From: Pseudomonas abietaniphila
Lineage (GTDB): Bacteria > Pseudomonadota > Gammaproteobacteria > Pseudomonadales > Pseudomonadaceae
DNA length: 64,000 bases
Reading direction: 5' to 3'
Assembly: GCF_900100795.1 (NCBI RefSeq)
Contig: NZ_FNCO01000011.1
Span: 62,001-126,000, forward strand
The notes beneath the pieces are model-generated. The model did no database searches. It was not told the origin of the DNA and was given only the letters and a program-made list of their open reading frames with translations. The position numbers and the translations under genes were made by a program. Position 1 is the first letter of the stretch; every line of letters begins with the position of its first letter. Below, piece by piece: positions 34,993 through 43,383 of this stretch.

Positions 34993-35682
34993 ATGAGTGA
35001 TTTGGTCGCGTATCAGCTGGACGACGGCGTCGCCACGCTGACCCTGAGCAATGGCAAGGTCAACGCCATCAGCAACGAGGTGATCGCTGCGTTCAACGCC
35101 GCGCTGGACCAGGCAGAAAAGGACCGCGCCGTCGTGATCATCACCAGTGGCCCGGGCATCCTGTCCGGTGGCTACGACCTGAAAATCATGACCTCAAGCC
35201 CCGAAGCCGCGATGGATCTGGTGGCCGCCGGTTCGACCCTGGCGCGTCGCATGCTGTCACACCCCTTCCCTATCGTGGTGGCGTGCACCGGGCATGCTGT
35301 GGCGAAAGGCGCCTTCTTATTGCTGTCGGCCGATTACCGCATCGGCGTCGAAGGCCCGTTCAGCATCGGCCTGAACGAAGTGCAGATCGGCATGACCATG
35401 CACAACGCCGGGATCGAACTGGCCCGTAATCGCCTGAACACGAGTGCCTTCGGCCGGTCGGTGATCAACGGCGAGATGTTCGACCCCAAAAGTGCCCTGC
35501 AAGCGGGTTTCCTCGACAAGGTTGTCGCCCCCGAAGAACTCACCGACGCCGCCCGCACCGTGGCCTTGCAGTTGAAGAAAATCAACATGAAGGCCCACAA
35601 GCAAACCAAGCTGAAAGTGCGCAAGGACTTCCTCGAAACGCTGGACAAGGCGATTGAGCTGGACCGGCAGCATCAGTTCTAA
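34993..35682 (+). CDS. Crotonase / enoyl-CoA hydratase family protein
   Basis: This 229-residue protein has the crotonase fold with oxyanion-hole segments GGYDLKIM (about 57–64) and HAVAKGAFLLLSADYRIG (about 99–116). It is shorter than typical EchA hydratases and has no obvious catalytic Glu pair, so it may be an isomerase or another CoA-using member. It acts on acyl-CoA thioesters in the cytoplasm. The ATG follows AATAAGGACTCGTCCC. A 13-base repeat at the stop codon duplicates the end of the gene without changing the protein. Confidence 0.9.
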   Translation: MSDLVAYQLDDGVATLTLSNGKVNAISNEVIAAFNAALDQAEKDRAVVIITSGPGILSGGYDLKIMTSSPEAAMDLVAAGSTLARRMLSHPFPIVVACTGHAVAKGAFLLLSADYRIGVEGPFSIGLNEVQIGMTMHNAGIELARNRLNTSAFGRSVINGEMFDPKSALQAGFLDKVVAPEELTDAARTVALQLKKINMKAHKQTKLKVRKDFLETLDKAIELDRQHQF

Positions 35683-35695
35683 GCATCAGTTCTAA
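35670..35695. repeat. Tandem 13-bp duplication at the crotonase stop codon
   Basis: GCATCAGTTCTAA occurs twice in direct succession; the first copy encodes the last residues and the stop. Confidence 0.8.
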
Positions 35696-35849
35696 AGACT
35701 CCTTGCTGCACGGCGCCTTCGCGAGCACTGCGGTGTGTCAGTCGACATCTTCACGGCTGACCGACCGATTCGTCAGCAAGCTGACTCCCGGGTTTTGTGC
35801 TCAGTCGGTCATCAGTGCTCTGGGCAGCAACATCCCTGTTTCTGCCCGA

Positions 35850-35920
35850 AGGGCGTAGCTCGACGCTCGACGCAGAGCGTCGATCCCTGCATTACCACGC
35901 GGAGCGTGGGAACGATCAGG
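35850..35920. repeat. REP-like palindromes, family B
   Basis: CGACGCTCGACGCAGAGCGT followed by CCACGCGGAGCGTGGGAACG, a reverse-oriented member of the family at 12877 and 21915. With the next repeat it fills most of the 35683–36134 gap, in which I see no gene. Confidence 0.75.
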
Positions 35921-35946
35921 TAATGATCAGGTAATGATCAGGTATT
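35914..35946. repeat. Triple tandem 11-bp repeat
   Basis: GATCAGGTAAT occurs three times in a row, with the last copy ending TATT. The first unit overlaps the end of the REP-like element. Confidence 0.8.
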
Positions 35947-36134
35947 TGGGGCGCACGTGCTTCTCCCCGGAGGGCGTGGGAGTCCGGCTTGCTGCGGACC
36001 GTGATCGGGCGGTCTGCCGCTTCCCCTCTGAAACATTCGGTTAAATTCGTCGAACACCATCTGTCTGTGTGCCATTTGCCGAATTAAGTGCACATCCGTA
36101 CACTGCGCCACCTTTTGTTTCTCGAGTGGTTTGC

Positions 36135-36911
36135 ATGCTGTTTGTCTTGCGTATGTTGCTGATGGGGCTGCACTTCATCGTGGCCGGAATACTGGGTTTG
36201 TTGCTGGGCATTTGCCGTCCGTTCAACCCCGACAACAGCCGTCTGTGCGCCCGCCTGTATGCGTTACCGGCGATGTGGATTCTGCGTCTGCGCCTCAACG
36301 CTGACATGGGTGCGCAGTTTGACCAGACTCGCCCCTGCGTGATTGTCTGCAATCACCAATCCAACTACGACCTGTTCATTCTCGGCAACATCGTCCCGCC
36401 GCGCACCGTCTGCATCGGAAAAAAAAGCCTGAAGTGGGTGCCCTTTTTCGGTCAGTTGTTCTGGCTGGCGGGCAATGTGCTGATCGATCGTGGCAACCCT
36501 CTGCGGGCACGCCTGTCCATCCGCCAGACCACTGAAACCCTGCAGCACAAGGACACCTCGATCTGGGTCTTTCCGGAAGGTACGCGCAATAAAGGCCAAG
36601 GGCTGCTGCCGTTCAAACGCGGCGCCTTTCAAATGGCCATCGACGCGGGCGTGCCCATTGTCCCGGTGTGCGTCAGCACCTACGTGAGCGACATGCAATT
36701 GAACGCCTGGAACAGCGGCCGCGTGATGATTCGCGCCCTCCCGGCCATCGCCACGACCGGCATGACCAGCGACGACATTGCGCAATTGATCGAGCGGTGC
36801 CACGGCCAGATGCAAACCTGCATCGAGCAGATGGACGCGCAGCTTCGCGCCCCTGCCAACGTCGCCCAAACCGTTGCTGAACAGCTTGCACAAAACCCGC
36901 GAACTCGCTGA
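36135..36911 (+). CDS. 1-acyl-sn-glycerol-3-phosphate acyltransferase (PlsC family)
   Basis: This 258-residue enzyme has an N-terminal membrane helix, the catalytic HxxxxD in NHQSNYD (His74, Asp79), and the substrate motif FPEGTRNKG with LLPFKRGAF. It transfers an acyl chain to lysophosphatidic acid on the inner leaflet, a step in phospholipid synthesis; pseudomonads carry several paralogues. The ATG at 36135 starts the hydrophobic helix; upstream in-frame codons have no ribosome site. CorA follows 72 bases later on the same strand. Confidence 0.92.
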   Translation: MLFVLRMLLMGLHFIVAGILGLLLGICRPFNPDNSRLCARLYALPAMWILRLRLNADMGAQFDQTRPCVIVCNHQSNYDLFILGNIVPPRTVCIGKKSLKWVPFFGQLFWLAGNVLIDRGNPLRARLSIRQTTETLQHKDTSIWVFPEGTRNKGQGLLPFKRGAFQMAIDAGVPIVPVCVSTYVSDMQLNAWNSGRVMIRALPAIATTGMTSDDIAQLIERCHGQMQTCIEQMDAQLRAPANVAQTVAEQLAQNPRTR

Positions 36912-36983
36912 ATCTCGCCGACTCTGAGGAAGAGAGCGCGCTAAGCTGCGCGTAGTCCCTTTTAAAAGAAGAAGTAGATCACC

Positions 36984-37955
36984 ATGGGCCGAGTTGTCGC
37001 TGCCGCCGTTTACAGTGCCGGGAAAAAAGTCACCAACATCACCCTCGACGAAGGGGCTGCCTGGGCCGCAAAGCCCGGGCATTTCGTCTGGATCGGCCTT
37101 GAGCAGCCCAATGCTCAGGAACTTGCCACCCTGCAAAAACAGTTCTGCCTGCACGAGCTCGCCATTGAGGATGCGCTGGAGGTTCACAGCCGCCCCAAGC
37201 TGGAGACCTTCGGCGATGCGCTGTTCATCGTTACCTATGCGCCGATCCGAGAGAACGGCAAGCTGATCTTCATCGAAACCCACATCTTCGCCGGCAAGGG
37301 CTACATCATTACGTCGCGCAACGGGGACTCGAAGTCCTACGGCCTGGTGCGTCAACGCTGCGAGGCGCGGCCCTTGCTGTTGGAGCACGGGGAAGATTTC
37401 GTGCTGTATGCCCTGCTCGACTTCGTGACCGAGAACTACCAGCCGGTGACCGAAGCCATTCATTGCGAACTCGAAGAACTCGAGCACGGCGTGCTGAGCA
37501 CCGAGCTCAATGAGTCCGATATCCATCGTATTCACGCCCTGCGCCGAGACTTGCTGCGCCTGAGGCGTTACGTGGCGCCCATGGTCGAGATTGGCGAGGA
37601 GTTGCAGAAGCTCAGCTTCCCGTTCATCGACAAGAACATGCGCCCGTATTTCCGCGACGTGGAAATCCATGTGAAGCGTCAGATGGAAGACTTGGCCAAT
37701 CTGCGGGACATCGCCAGTCAAACGATTGAAATCGGCCTGCTGCTGGAATCCTCGCGGCAAAGCCTGACCCAGCGCAAATTTGCCGCCTGGGCCGCGATTC
37801 TGGCGTTTCCGACCGCGATTGCCGGGATCTACGGGATGAACTTCCAGAACATGCCCGAGCTGAGTTGGCACTACGGCTACTTTGCCGTGCTGGGCGTGAT
37901 TGTCGGCGGATGCGGTGTGTTGTTCGCGAGCTTCAAGCGCTCGGGTTGGCTGTAA
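36984..37955 (+). CDS. corA: CorA-family magnesium/divalent cation transporter
   Basis: This 323-residue protein has a large cytoplasmic N-terminal domain and two C-terminal membrane helices. The pore signature is intact in IYGMNFQNMPE (GMN near 282). Family members form pentameric channels for Mg2+ or, in some branches, Zn2+ efflux. The ATG follows AAGAAGAAGTAGATCACC. The MPEL motif after GMN is the standard selectivity loop, so Mg2+ uptake is the simplest reading. Confidence 0.93.
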   Translation: MGRVVAAAVYSAGKKVTNITLDEGAAWAAKPGHFVWIGLEQPNAQELATLQKQFCLHELAIEDALEVHSRPKLETFGDALFIVTYAPIRENGKLIFIETHIFAGKGYIITSRNGDSKSYGLVRQRCEARPLLLEHGEDFVLYALLDFVTENYQPVTEAIHCELEELEHGVLSTELNESDIHRIHALRRDLLRLRRYVAPMVEIGEELQKLSFPFIDKNMRPYFRDVEIHVKRQMEDLANLRDIASQTIEIGLLLESSRQSLTQRKFAAWAAILAFPTAIAGIYGMNFQNMPELSWHYGYFAVLGVIVGGCGVLFASFKRSGWL

Positions 37956-37970
37956 AACGCAGTCGATTCC

Positions 37971-38062
37971 TGTGGGAGCGAGCTTGCTCGCGAATGGCGG
38001 TCAAACCGATACGGATCTGGCGATCGTACGTCCGTCTTCGCGGGCAAGCGCGCTCCTACAGG
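37971..38062. repeat. REP doublet, family A
   Basis: CTGTGGGAGCGAGCTTGCTC faces GGGCAAGCGCGCTCCTACAG between convergent corA and the amidotransferase gene. Confidence 0.88.
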
Positions 38063-38069
38063 TAATGCG

Positions 38070-38792
38070 TTAGGCGACCTGCGGCTTGTTCGCCACAAAC
38101 CGCATCATCCACTCGGCCACCGTCGCGCCGTGATGATCCTCTTCCAGGCTGGCGATGCCCTTGCTGTAGACCTGCTCGCCCAGTGCGTCCTGACGAATGT
38201 CGAGCAAGGTGCGCGAGTAATCGTGGATGAACTCCGGGTGACCCTGGAAGCACAGCACCTGGTCGTTGATGTGATACGCCGCGAACTGGCAGAACTCGCT
38301 GGAGGCAATGACCGTCGCGCCCTCCGGCAATGCGGTCACTTGATCCTGATGGCTGATCAACAACGTGAGCTTGTCCATCGCCGGGCTCATCCACGGCTTG
38401 GCAGGCGCCAGATCGTAGTGATGAATGCCCACGCCCCAGCCCTGAGTCGCGCGCTCGGTTTTACCGCCCAGCAGCAACGCCAGCAACTGATGGCCGAAGC
38501 ACACACCCAACAGCTTGTCGCCGCGTTTGTAGCGTTCCAGCAGGTAGGTCTTGAGGGTCTGAATCCACGGGTCGGTGCCAAAGGAATCAGCCTTGGAGCC
38601 CGTGATCAGGTACGCGTCGAAGCGCTCGTCATCAGGGGGATAGTCACCCTGCATCACGTTGTAGACGACAAATTCAGCGGGGATAGGCTGGCGGGAAAAC
38701 AGTGACTCGAACATCCGCCCATAACCTTGATATTGATCGACCAGTTCCGGGCGAAGAACGTCGGTTTCCAGAATGCAGATGCGTAACGACAT
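38070..38792 (-). CDS. Class I glutamine amidotransferase-like protein
   Basis: This 240-residue protein is a stand-alone GATase1 domain: nucleophile Cys98 in GVCFGHQ, and His185 and Glu187 in QGHPEF. It belongs to the group often called GMP synthase-like amidotransferases, which release ammonia from glutamine or hydrolyse gamma-glutamyl bonds. The ATG at 38792 has CAGGGATTTTT upstream. It lies downstream of the FadB-like gene on the same strand with a gap of about 150 bases; the acceptor is unknown. Confidence 0.9.
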   Translation of the reverse strand: MSLRICILETDVLRPELVDQYQGYGRMFESLFSRQPIPAEFVVYNVMQGDYPPDDERFDAYLITGSKADSFGTDPWIQTLKTYLLERYKRGDKLLGVCFGHQLLALLLGGKTERATQGWGVGIHHYDLAPAKPWMSPAMDKLTLLISHQDQVTALPEGATVIASSEFCQFAAYHINDQVLCFQGHPEFIHDYSRTLLDIRQDALGEQVYSKGIASLEEDHHGATVAEWMMRFVANKPQVA

Positions 38793-38942
38793 AAAAATCC
38801 CTGAAGCGACAAAGGCGAAAATGCGCACGCCCAAGCCTGCCTTGAAGCCACAGGCAAGGCAAGGGCCGTGTGCGCCCTGTCGTCAGTCAAGGCTGAACCG
38901 CCGCTGTACCGTTTTGAAGTCGCTACAGCGACCGTGCCACGG

Positions 38943-41084
38943 TCAGAACAACTCGCCCTTGAGCGCCTTTTCCAGCAGCAAGGCCGGAGGCTGGAAACGC
39001 TCGCCGTAGTGCTCGGCCAGGTATTGCCCGCGGGCAATGAAATCCTTGAGGCCGTATTGGTTGATGAATTGCAGCGCGCCGCCGGTACAGGCCGGAAAGC
39101 CGATACCGAAGATCGAGCCGATGTTCGCGTCGGTGGTCGAGCGCAGTACGCCCTCCTCGACACAACGGACCGTTTCTATCGCCTGAATGAACAGCAGGCG
39201 ATCACGAATCTCCTGCCCGGCAATCTGAGCGTCGGCGTTCTCGAACCGCACCTTGAGTTCAGGCCACAACCGTTTAGGCGCGCCGTCGGGGTAGTCGTAG
39301 AAGCCGCCACCCGCCGCCTTGCCTGCACGGTTGTACTCATTGAGGAGCAGATCGATCACCGCAGTGGCCGGGTGGTCCGTCACCGTCTCGCCTTGTGCTT
39401 CGAGGTCCTTGCGCGCTTGCTGGCGAATGTGGCTCATCAGGCTTAACGACACCTCGTCCGACACCGCCAGCGGCCCGACCGGCATCCCGGCCTTGCGTGC
39501 TTCGGTTTCGATCATGACCGCCGAAACCCCCTCCCCCAGCATCGCGATGCCTTCGTTGGTGAAGGTCGCAAACACCCTGGAGGTAAAGAACCCACGAGCA
39601 TCGTTGACCACGATCGGGGTCTTGTTGATCTGTTGCACGAAGTCGAACGCGCGGGCCAGGGTCATGTCGTTGGTGCGCGCGCCCTTGATGATTTCCACCA
39701 GCCGCATCTTGTCCACCGGGCTGAAGAAATGCATGCCGATGAAACGTTCCTGCCGGCTGACCGCGGTCGCCAGCCCAGTGATGGGCAAGGTCGAGGTGTT
39801 GGATGCGATCACCGCGTAGGGCACAACCACCTGTTCAGCGGCCGCCGTCACTTGCGCCTTGAGGTCACGGTCTTCGAGCACCGCTTCAATGATCAGGTCG
39901 CAGCCTTCCAGGTCACTGTCGCGGCCCGTGGTCTTGATGCGCGCCAGCACCGCATCGCGTTGCTCAGCGCTCATGCGGCCCGTGGCAACCTGCTTGTTCA
40001 GCAGTCGCACCGAGTAGTCCTTGCCCTTCTGGGCCGTGGCCAGATTGATGTCCTTGAGCACCACGTCCACGCCAGCCAGGGCGGTGACGTAGGCAATGCC
40101 ACCCCCCATCATCCCCGCCCCCAGAATCCCGACCCTGCGCATGTGATACACAGGCGGTGCCTTGGGCCTGGACTGGCCCGCGTTGAGTTCGTTGAGTTGA
40201 AACCAGGTGCCGATCATGTTCTTCGAGATCTGGCCCGTGGTGAGTTCGGTGAAATAGCGCGCCTCGATCTTCTCGGCGGTGTGAAAGTCCACCTGTGCGC
40301 CTTCCACGGCGGCGGCGAGGATCTTCTCGGGTGCCGGATAACACCCGTGGGTCTTGCTGCGCAGTATCGACGGCGCAATCGCCAGCATCTGCGCGACCTT
40401 GGGGTGCGACGGCGTGCCACCCGGAATCTGGAAGCCCGGCCGGTCCCACGGCTTGCTCGGCGACGGATTGGCCAGAATCCATTCCCGCGACTTGGTGAGC
40501 AAATCATCGACGTCACTGGCGAGCTGATCGACCAACCCGGCCTTGAACGCCTGCTGCGCGCTCAGGTTTCGCCCATCCATCAGCAACGGCAGCGCTTTTT
40601 CCAGACCCAGCATCCGCACCAGCCGCACCGTCCCTCCACCGCCGGGGAGCAACCCCAGCGTGACCTCCGGTAAACCGAGGCGTACGTGTTTTTCATCAAG
40701 GGCGACGCGGTGGTGACAGGCCAGGCAAAACTCCCAGCCACCGCCCAGCGCCGCGCCGTTTATAGCAGCGACGACCGGTTTGCCCAAGGTTTCCAACACC
40801 CGAAGTTGCGCCTTCAGGTCCATCGTCATCTGGTAAAACCAGGCCGCGCGTGAGGCGTCGACCCGAATCAGTTCGTTGAGGTCACCACCGGTAAAAAACG
40901 TCTTTTTCGCGGATCGGACGATCACCCCGACCAGGGAGTCCTTGTCCGCGTGCAAGCGAGCAAGCACCTCGTCCATGGCCTGACGATACGTCGCGTTCAT
41001 GGTATTGGCCTGCTGGCCGGGCATGTCGAGCGTCAGCGTGAGGATCTGATCAGGGCCGATTTCGTACTGGATGGCATCAGTCAT
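38943..41084 (-). CDS. FadB/FadJ-like bifunctional enoyl-CoA hydratase / 3-hydroxyacyl-CoA dehydrogenase
   Basis: This 713-residue protein has two parts. The N-terminal crotonase domain has AALGGGWEFCLACHHRVAL and GLLPGGGGTVR. The dehydrogenase part carries the NAD motif GAGMMGGG near 334 and FFSPVDKMRLVEII downstream. It catalyses the middle two steps of beta-oxidation. The gene follows a thiolase gene that supplies the last step. The ATG (41084) has CAGGAAG upstream; the frame is open further 5', overlapping the thiolase end. Confidence 0.94.
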   Translation of the reverse strand: MTDAIQYEIGPDQILTLTLDMPGQQANTMNATYRQAMDEVLARLHADKDSLVGVIVRSAKKTFFTGGDLNELIRVDASRAAWFYQMTMDLKAQLRVLETLGKPVVAAINGAALGGGWEFCLACHHRVALDEKHVRLGLPEVTLGLLPGGGGTVRLVRMLGLEKALPLLMDGRNLSAQQAFKAGLVDQLASDVDDLLTKSREWILANPSPSKPWDRPGFQIPGGTPSHPKVAQMLAIAPSILRSKTHGCYPAPEKILAAAVEGAQVDFHTAEKIEARYFTELTTGQISKNMIGTWFQLNELNAGQSRPKAPPVYHMRRVGILGAGMMGGGIAYVTALAGVDVVLKDINLATAQKGKDYSVRLLNKQVATGRMSAEQRDAVLARIKTTGRDSDLEGCDLIIEAVLEDRDLKAQVTAAAEQVVVPYAVIASNTSTLPITGLATAVSRQERFIGMHFFSPVDKMRLVEIIKGARTNDMTLARAFDFVQQINKTPIVVNDARGFFTSRVFATFTNEGIAMLGEGVSAVMIETEARKAGMPVGPLAVSDEVSLSLMSHIRQQARKDLEAQGETVTDHPATAVIDLLLNEYNRAGKAAGGGFYDYPDGAPKRLWPELKVRFENADAQIAGQEIRDRLLFIQAIETVRCVEEGVLRSTTDANIGSIFGIGFPACTGGALQFINQYGLKDFIARGQYLAEHYGERFQPPALLLEKALKGELF

Positions 41085-41164
41085 GCGGTCGTTCTTCCTG
41101 AAACTGTTTTTAGGTCGTGAGCTGCCGGAATCAGCGGCAGCGAGGGCTCGCCGGTTCCGAGCAA

Positions 41165-42370
41165 TCAGATCCGCTCGATGATCGTCGCAATGCCCATGCC
41201 GCCTCCGACGCACAGGGTCGCCAGGCCATAGCGCAGTTGCCGCGCTTCTAGCTCGTCCAGCAGCGTGCCGAGGATGATGCAGCCTGTCGCACCGAGCGGA
41301 TGACCCAGCGCAATGGAACCGCCATTGACATTGACCTTCTGCGGATCGACGCGCAGGTCCTTGATGAACTTGAGCACCACCGAGGCAAAGGCTTCATTGA
41401 CTTCGAACAGATCGATGTCTTCGACCTTGAGCCCTGCCCGCGCCAAGGCTTTTCGGGTCGCTGGCGCGGGCCCGGTCAGCATGATGGTCGGATCGGTGCT
41501 GGTCACGGCCGTCGCCACGATTCGGGCGCGAGGTTGCAGGCCCAGTTGTTGTCCTTTTTTCTCGGAACCCAACAGCATCAAGGCGGCGCCGTCCACGATG
41601 CCCGAACTGTTGCCCGGCGTATGCACGTGTTCGATGCGCTCGACATGGCTGTACACGCGCAGCGCCGTGGCGTCATACCCCATCTGGCCGATGGCTTCGA
41701 AGCTGGGCTTGAGCTTGCCCAGACCTTCGAGCGTGGTGTCGGCACGGATGAACTCATCATGGTCCAGCAAGAGCAACCCGTTTTGGTCCACTACGGGAAC
41801 CAGCGAGCGGTCGAAGGCGCCGTTCTGTCGGGCGAGCGCCGCTTTCTGTTGCGACTGCAGGGCAAAGCCGTCGACGTCTTCACGACTGAACCCTTCCAGC
41901 GTCGCAATCAGATCGGCGCCGATGCCTTGCGGGGTGAAGTGCGTGTGCAGGTTAGTCTGAGGGTCCAGCACCCAGGCGCCGCCATCGCTGCCCATGGGCA
42001 CGCGGGACATCGATTCGACGCCGCCGACCACCACCAGATCCTCAAAGTCGGAACGTATCTTCATCGCGCCCAGGTTCACGGCCTCAAGGCCCGACGCACA
42101 AAAGCGATTGACCTGAACACCCGCCACGTTGACCGCCCAGTCAGCGACCAGCGCGGCGGTCTTGGCAATGTCTGCGCCCTGATCGCCCACTGGCGTCACG
42201 CACCCCAACACGATGTCATCGACCTGGCGGGTGTCCAGCCGGTGACGCGACTGCATCTCACGCAACAACCCCGCCAGCAAGTTCACCGGTTTGACGCTAT
42301 AAAGCGCGCCATCGGGTTTGCCTCGGCCTCGCGGTGTGCGCAACGCATCAAAAATAAACGCCTCGGTCAT
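41165..42370 (-). CDS. Acetyl-CoA C-acyltransferase (thiolase)
   Basis: This 401-residue thiolase has the nucleophile Cys91 in NRFCASGLEAVN, the histidine in GHPLGATG (His357) and the proton-exchange Cys387 in CVGGGMG. It cleaves 3-ketoacyl-CoA to acetyl-CoA and a shorter acyl-CoA, or runs in reverse. It heads a minus-strand pair with the FadB-like gene 80 bases later, so together they complete a beta-oxidation cycle for an unknown chain length. The start follows GAGGGGAACG. Confidence 0.95.
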   Translation of the reverse strand: MTEAFIFDALRTPRGRGKPDGALYSVKPVNLLAGLLREMQSRHRLDTRQVDDIVLGCVTPVGDQGADIAKTAALVADWAVNVAGVQVNRFCASGLEAVNLGAMKIRSDFEDLVVVGGVESMSRVPMGSDGGAWVLDPQTNLHTHFTPQGIGADLIATLEGFSREDVDGFALQSQQKAALARQNGAFDRSLVPVVDQNGLLLLDHDEFIRADTTLEGLGKLKPSFEAIGQMGYDATALRVYSHVERIEHVHTPGNSSGIVDGAALMLLGSEKKGQQLGLQPRARIVATAVTSTDPTIMLTGPAPATRKALARAGLKVEDIDLFEVNEAFASVVLKFIKDLRVDPQKVNVNGGSIALGHPLGATGCIILGTLLDELEARQLRYGLATLCVGGGMGIATIIERI

Positions 42371-42834
42371 CGTTCCCCTCGCTGCCCTGCTGGAAATTAT
42401 TGTTCGGGTGACACCATAACGGTCACACAGATGCTTTCAATGATCAAACTGCTCAGGTCGCTTGACTGCCGTGAAGGGTAGCCCGTTGTAGGAAGTTTCG
42501 GACTCAGACGAACGGTAGCTGGCTATCGGACGTGAATCGTTTCGGCTCAACGTGTCTAGCAAGGGAATAGCTGCGTGGTAGCCATGGGCCTTATCATCTT
42601 TTTAGCTAAAAAATGCATAAGGTCATACCAAACAGATCTAAAGCGCGCCGCACGCGGGCTCTAAGGTTAAGTCTGTAGCAGAGGCGCCATAAAAACCGAT
42701 TCCTTAAGCGCCCTTGTCTTCGACACCTTGTCGGGACACCTGCTCTCTTGATTTCACCTTTGCCAGCTGCCGCTTCTGTTCAATACGAAGCAGGAGCTTT
42801 TGTCGCTCAGGAATAACAAAAAAAGGCATACGCC
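42371..42834. other. Long regulatory gap before the 31-aa peptide
   Basis: This 464-base gap lies between the divergent thiolase and small-peptide genes. It contains the interrupted palindrome at 42589–42622 and several AT-rich stretches; no further gene is convincing. Promoters for both directions should lie here. Confidence 0.6.
42589..42622. promoter_or_regulatory. 34-bp interrupted palindrome (possible operator)
   Basis: CCTTAT and ATAAGG flank a perfectly symmetric core TTTTTAGCTAAAAA, with four non-pairing bases on each side; the whole is centred on one axis. Its AT-rich dyad and position about 215 bases before the peptide gene suggest a dimeric regulator site, for example a LysR-type activator. 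Confidence 0.5.
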
Positions 42835-42930
42835 ATGTTCAAGCATTCGAAGATACGTCAAGCAGGACTGATTGTTTTTGCCACCACACTTCTGTTGATA
42901 TTGCCGAACCTGACCCGTCTGTTCGGCTGA
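42835..42930 (+). CDS. 31-residue single-helix membrane peptide
   Basis: ATG at 42835 to TGA at 42930 encodes a 31-residue peptide. It has a basic start (MFKHSKIRQA), a hydrophobic helix (GLIVFATTLLLILP) and a short polar end (NLTRLFG). AAAGG lies eight bases before the ATG. A single basic-N-terminus helix is the layout of many regulatory or complex-stabilising small membrane proteins. The rhodanese gene follows 70 bases later on the same strand. I do not recognise a family. Confidence 0.6.
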   Translation: MFKHSKIRQAGLIVFATTLLLILPNLTRLFG

Positions 42931-43000
42931 CCCTGCATTCGTCCTTGTGACGCCGCGTATCTGTGCCACTCTTTCTGCATTCATGCAGGGAGAGAAACGC

Positions 43001-43375
43001 ATGCGTCAGGGGTGGGCAGTTTTCGCATTGGGTTTAAGCAGCGTGACGGCGCATGCCGGACCGGTGGAACAGGCGCAAGCGGTCGCCGCGATCAGGGAGG
43101 GCAAGCTCGCCATCGATGTGCGCAGCCAGAGTGATTACGAATCCGGCACGATCCTCAACGCCGTTCGGGTGGATGATCGGCGCCTGGTCAATCAACTCAA
43201 GCAGGTGATGACCGACCGCAACCTAGCCCTGGTGATTTTCAGCTCCAGTGATGCCCGCGCCGGCAAGGCTCAGGACAAACTGGTAAAAGCCGGTTACAGC
43301 AGTATCATCAACGGCGGCTCCTACAACGAATTGCATAACGCGCTGTACGACCTCACCGACGATCCTGCGGAGTAA
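43001..43375 (+). CDS. Exported rhodanese-like domain lacking the catalytic Cys
   Basis: This 124-residue protein has a signal peptide (to about THAGP) and a single rhodanese domain (AIDVRSQSDYESGTILNAV). The active-site loop reads FSSSDARAGKA, with no Cys where the sulfur-carrying residue should be, so it cannot be a classical sulfurtransferase. The start at 43001 has AGGGAGAG seven bases upstream. It is followed after eight bases by the cytochrome gene, so the two are surely co-transcribed and probably act together in the periplasm. Confidence 0.85.
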   Translation: MRQGWAVFALGLSSVTAHAGPVEQAQAVAAIREGKLAIDVRSQSDYESGTILNAVRVDDRRLVNQLKQVMTDRNLALVIFSSSDARAGKAQDKLVKAGYSSIINGGSYNELHNALYDLTDDPAE

Positions 43376-43383
43376 CCACCATC

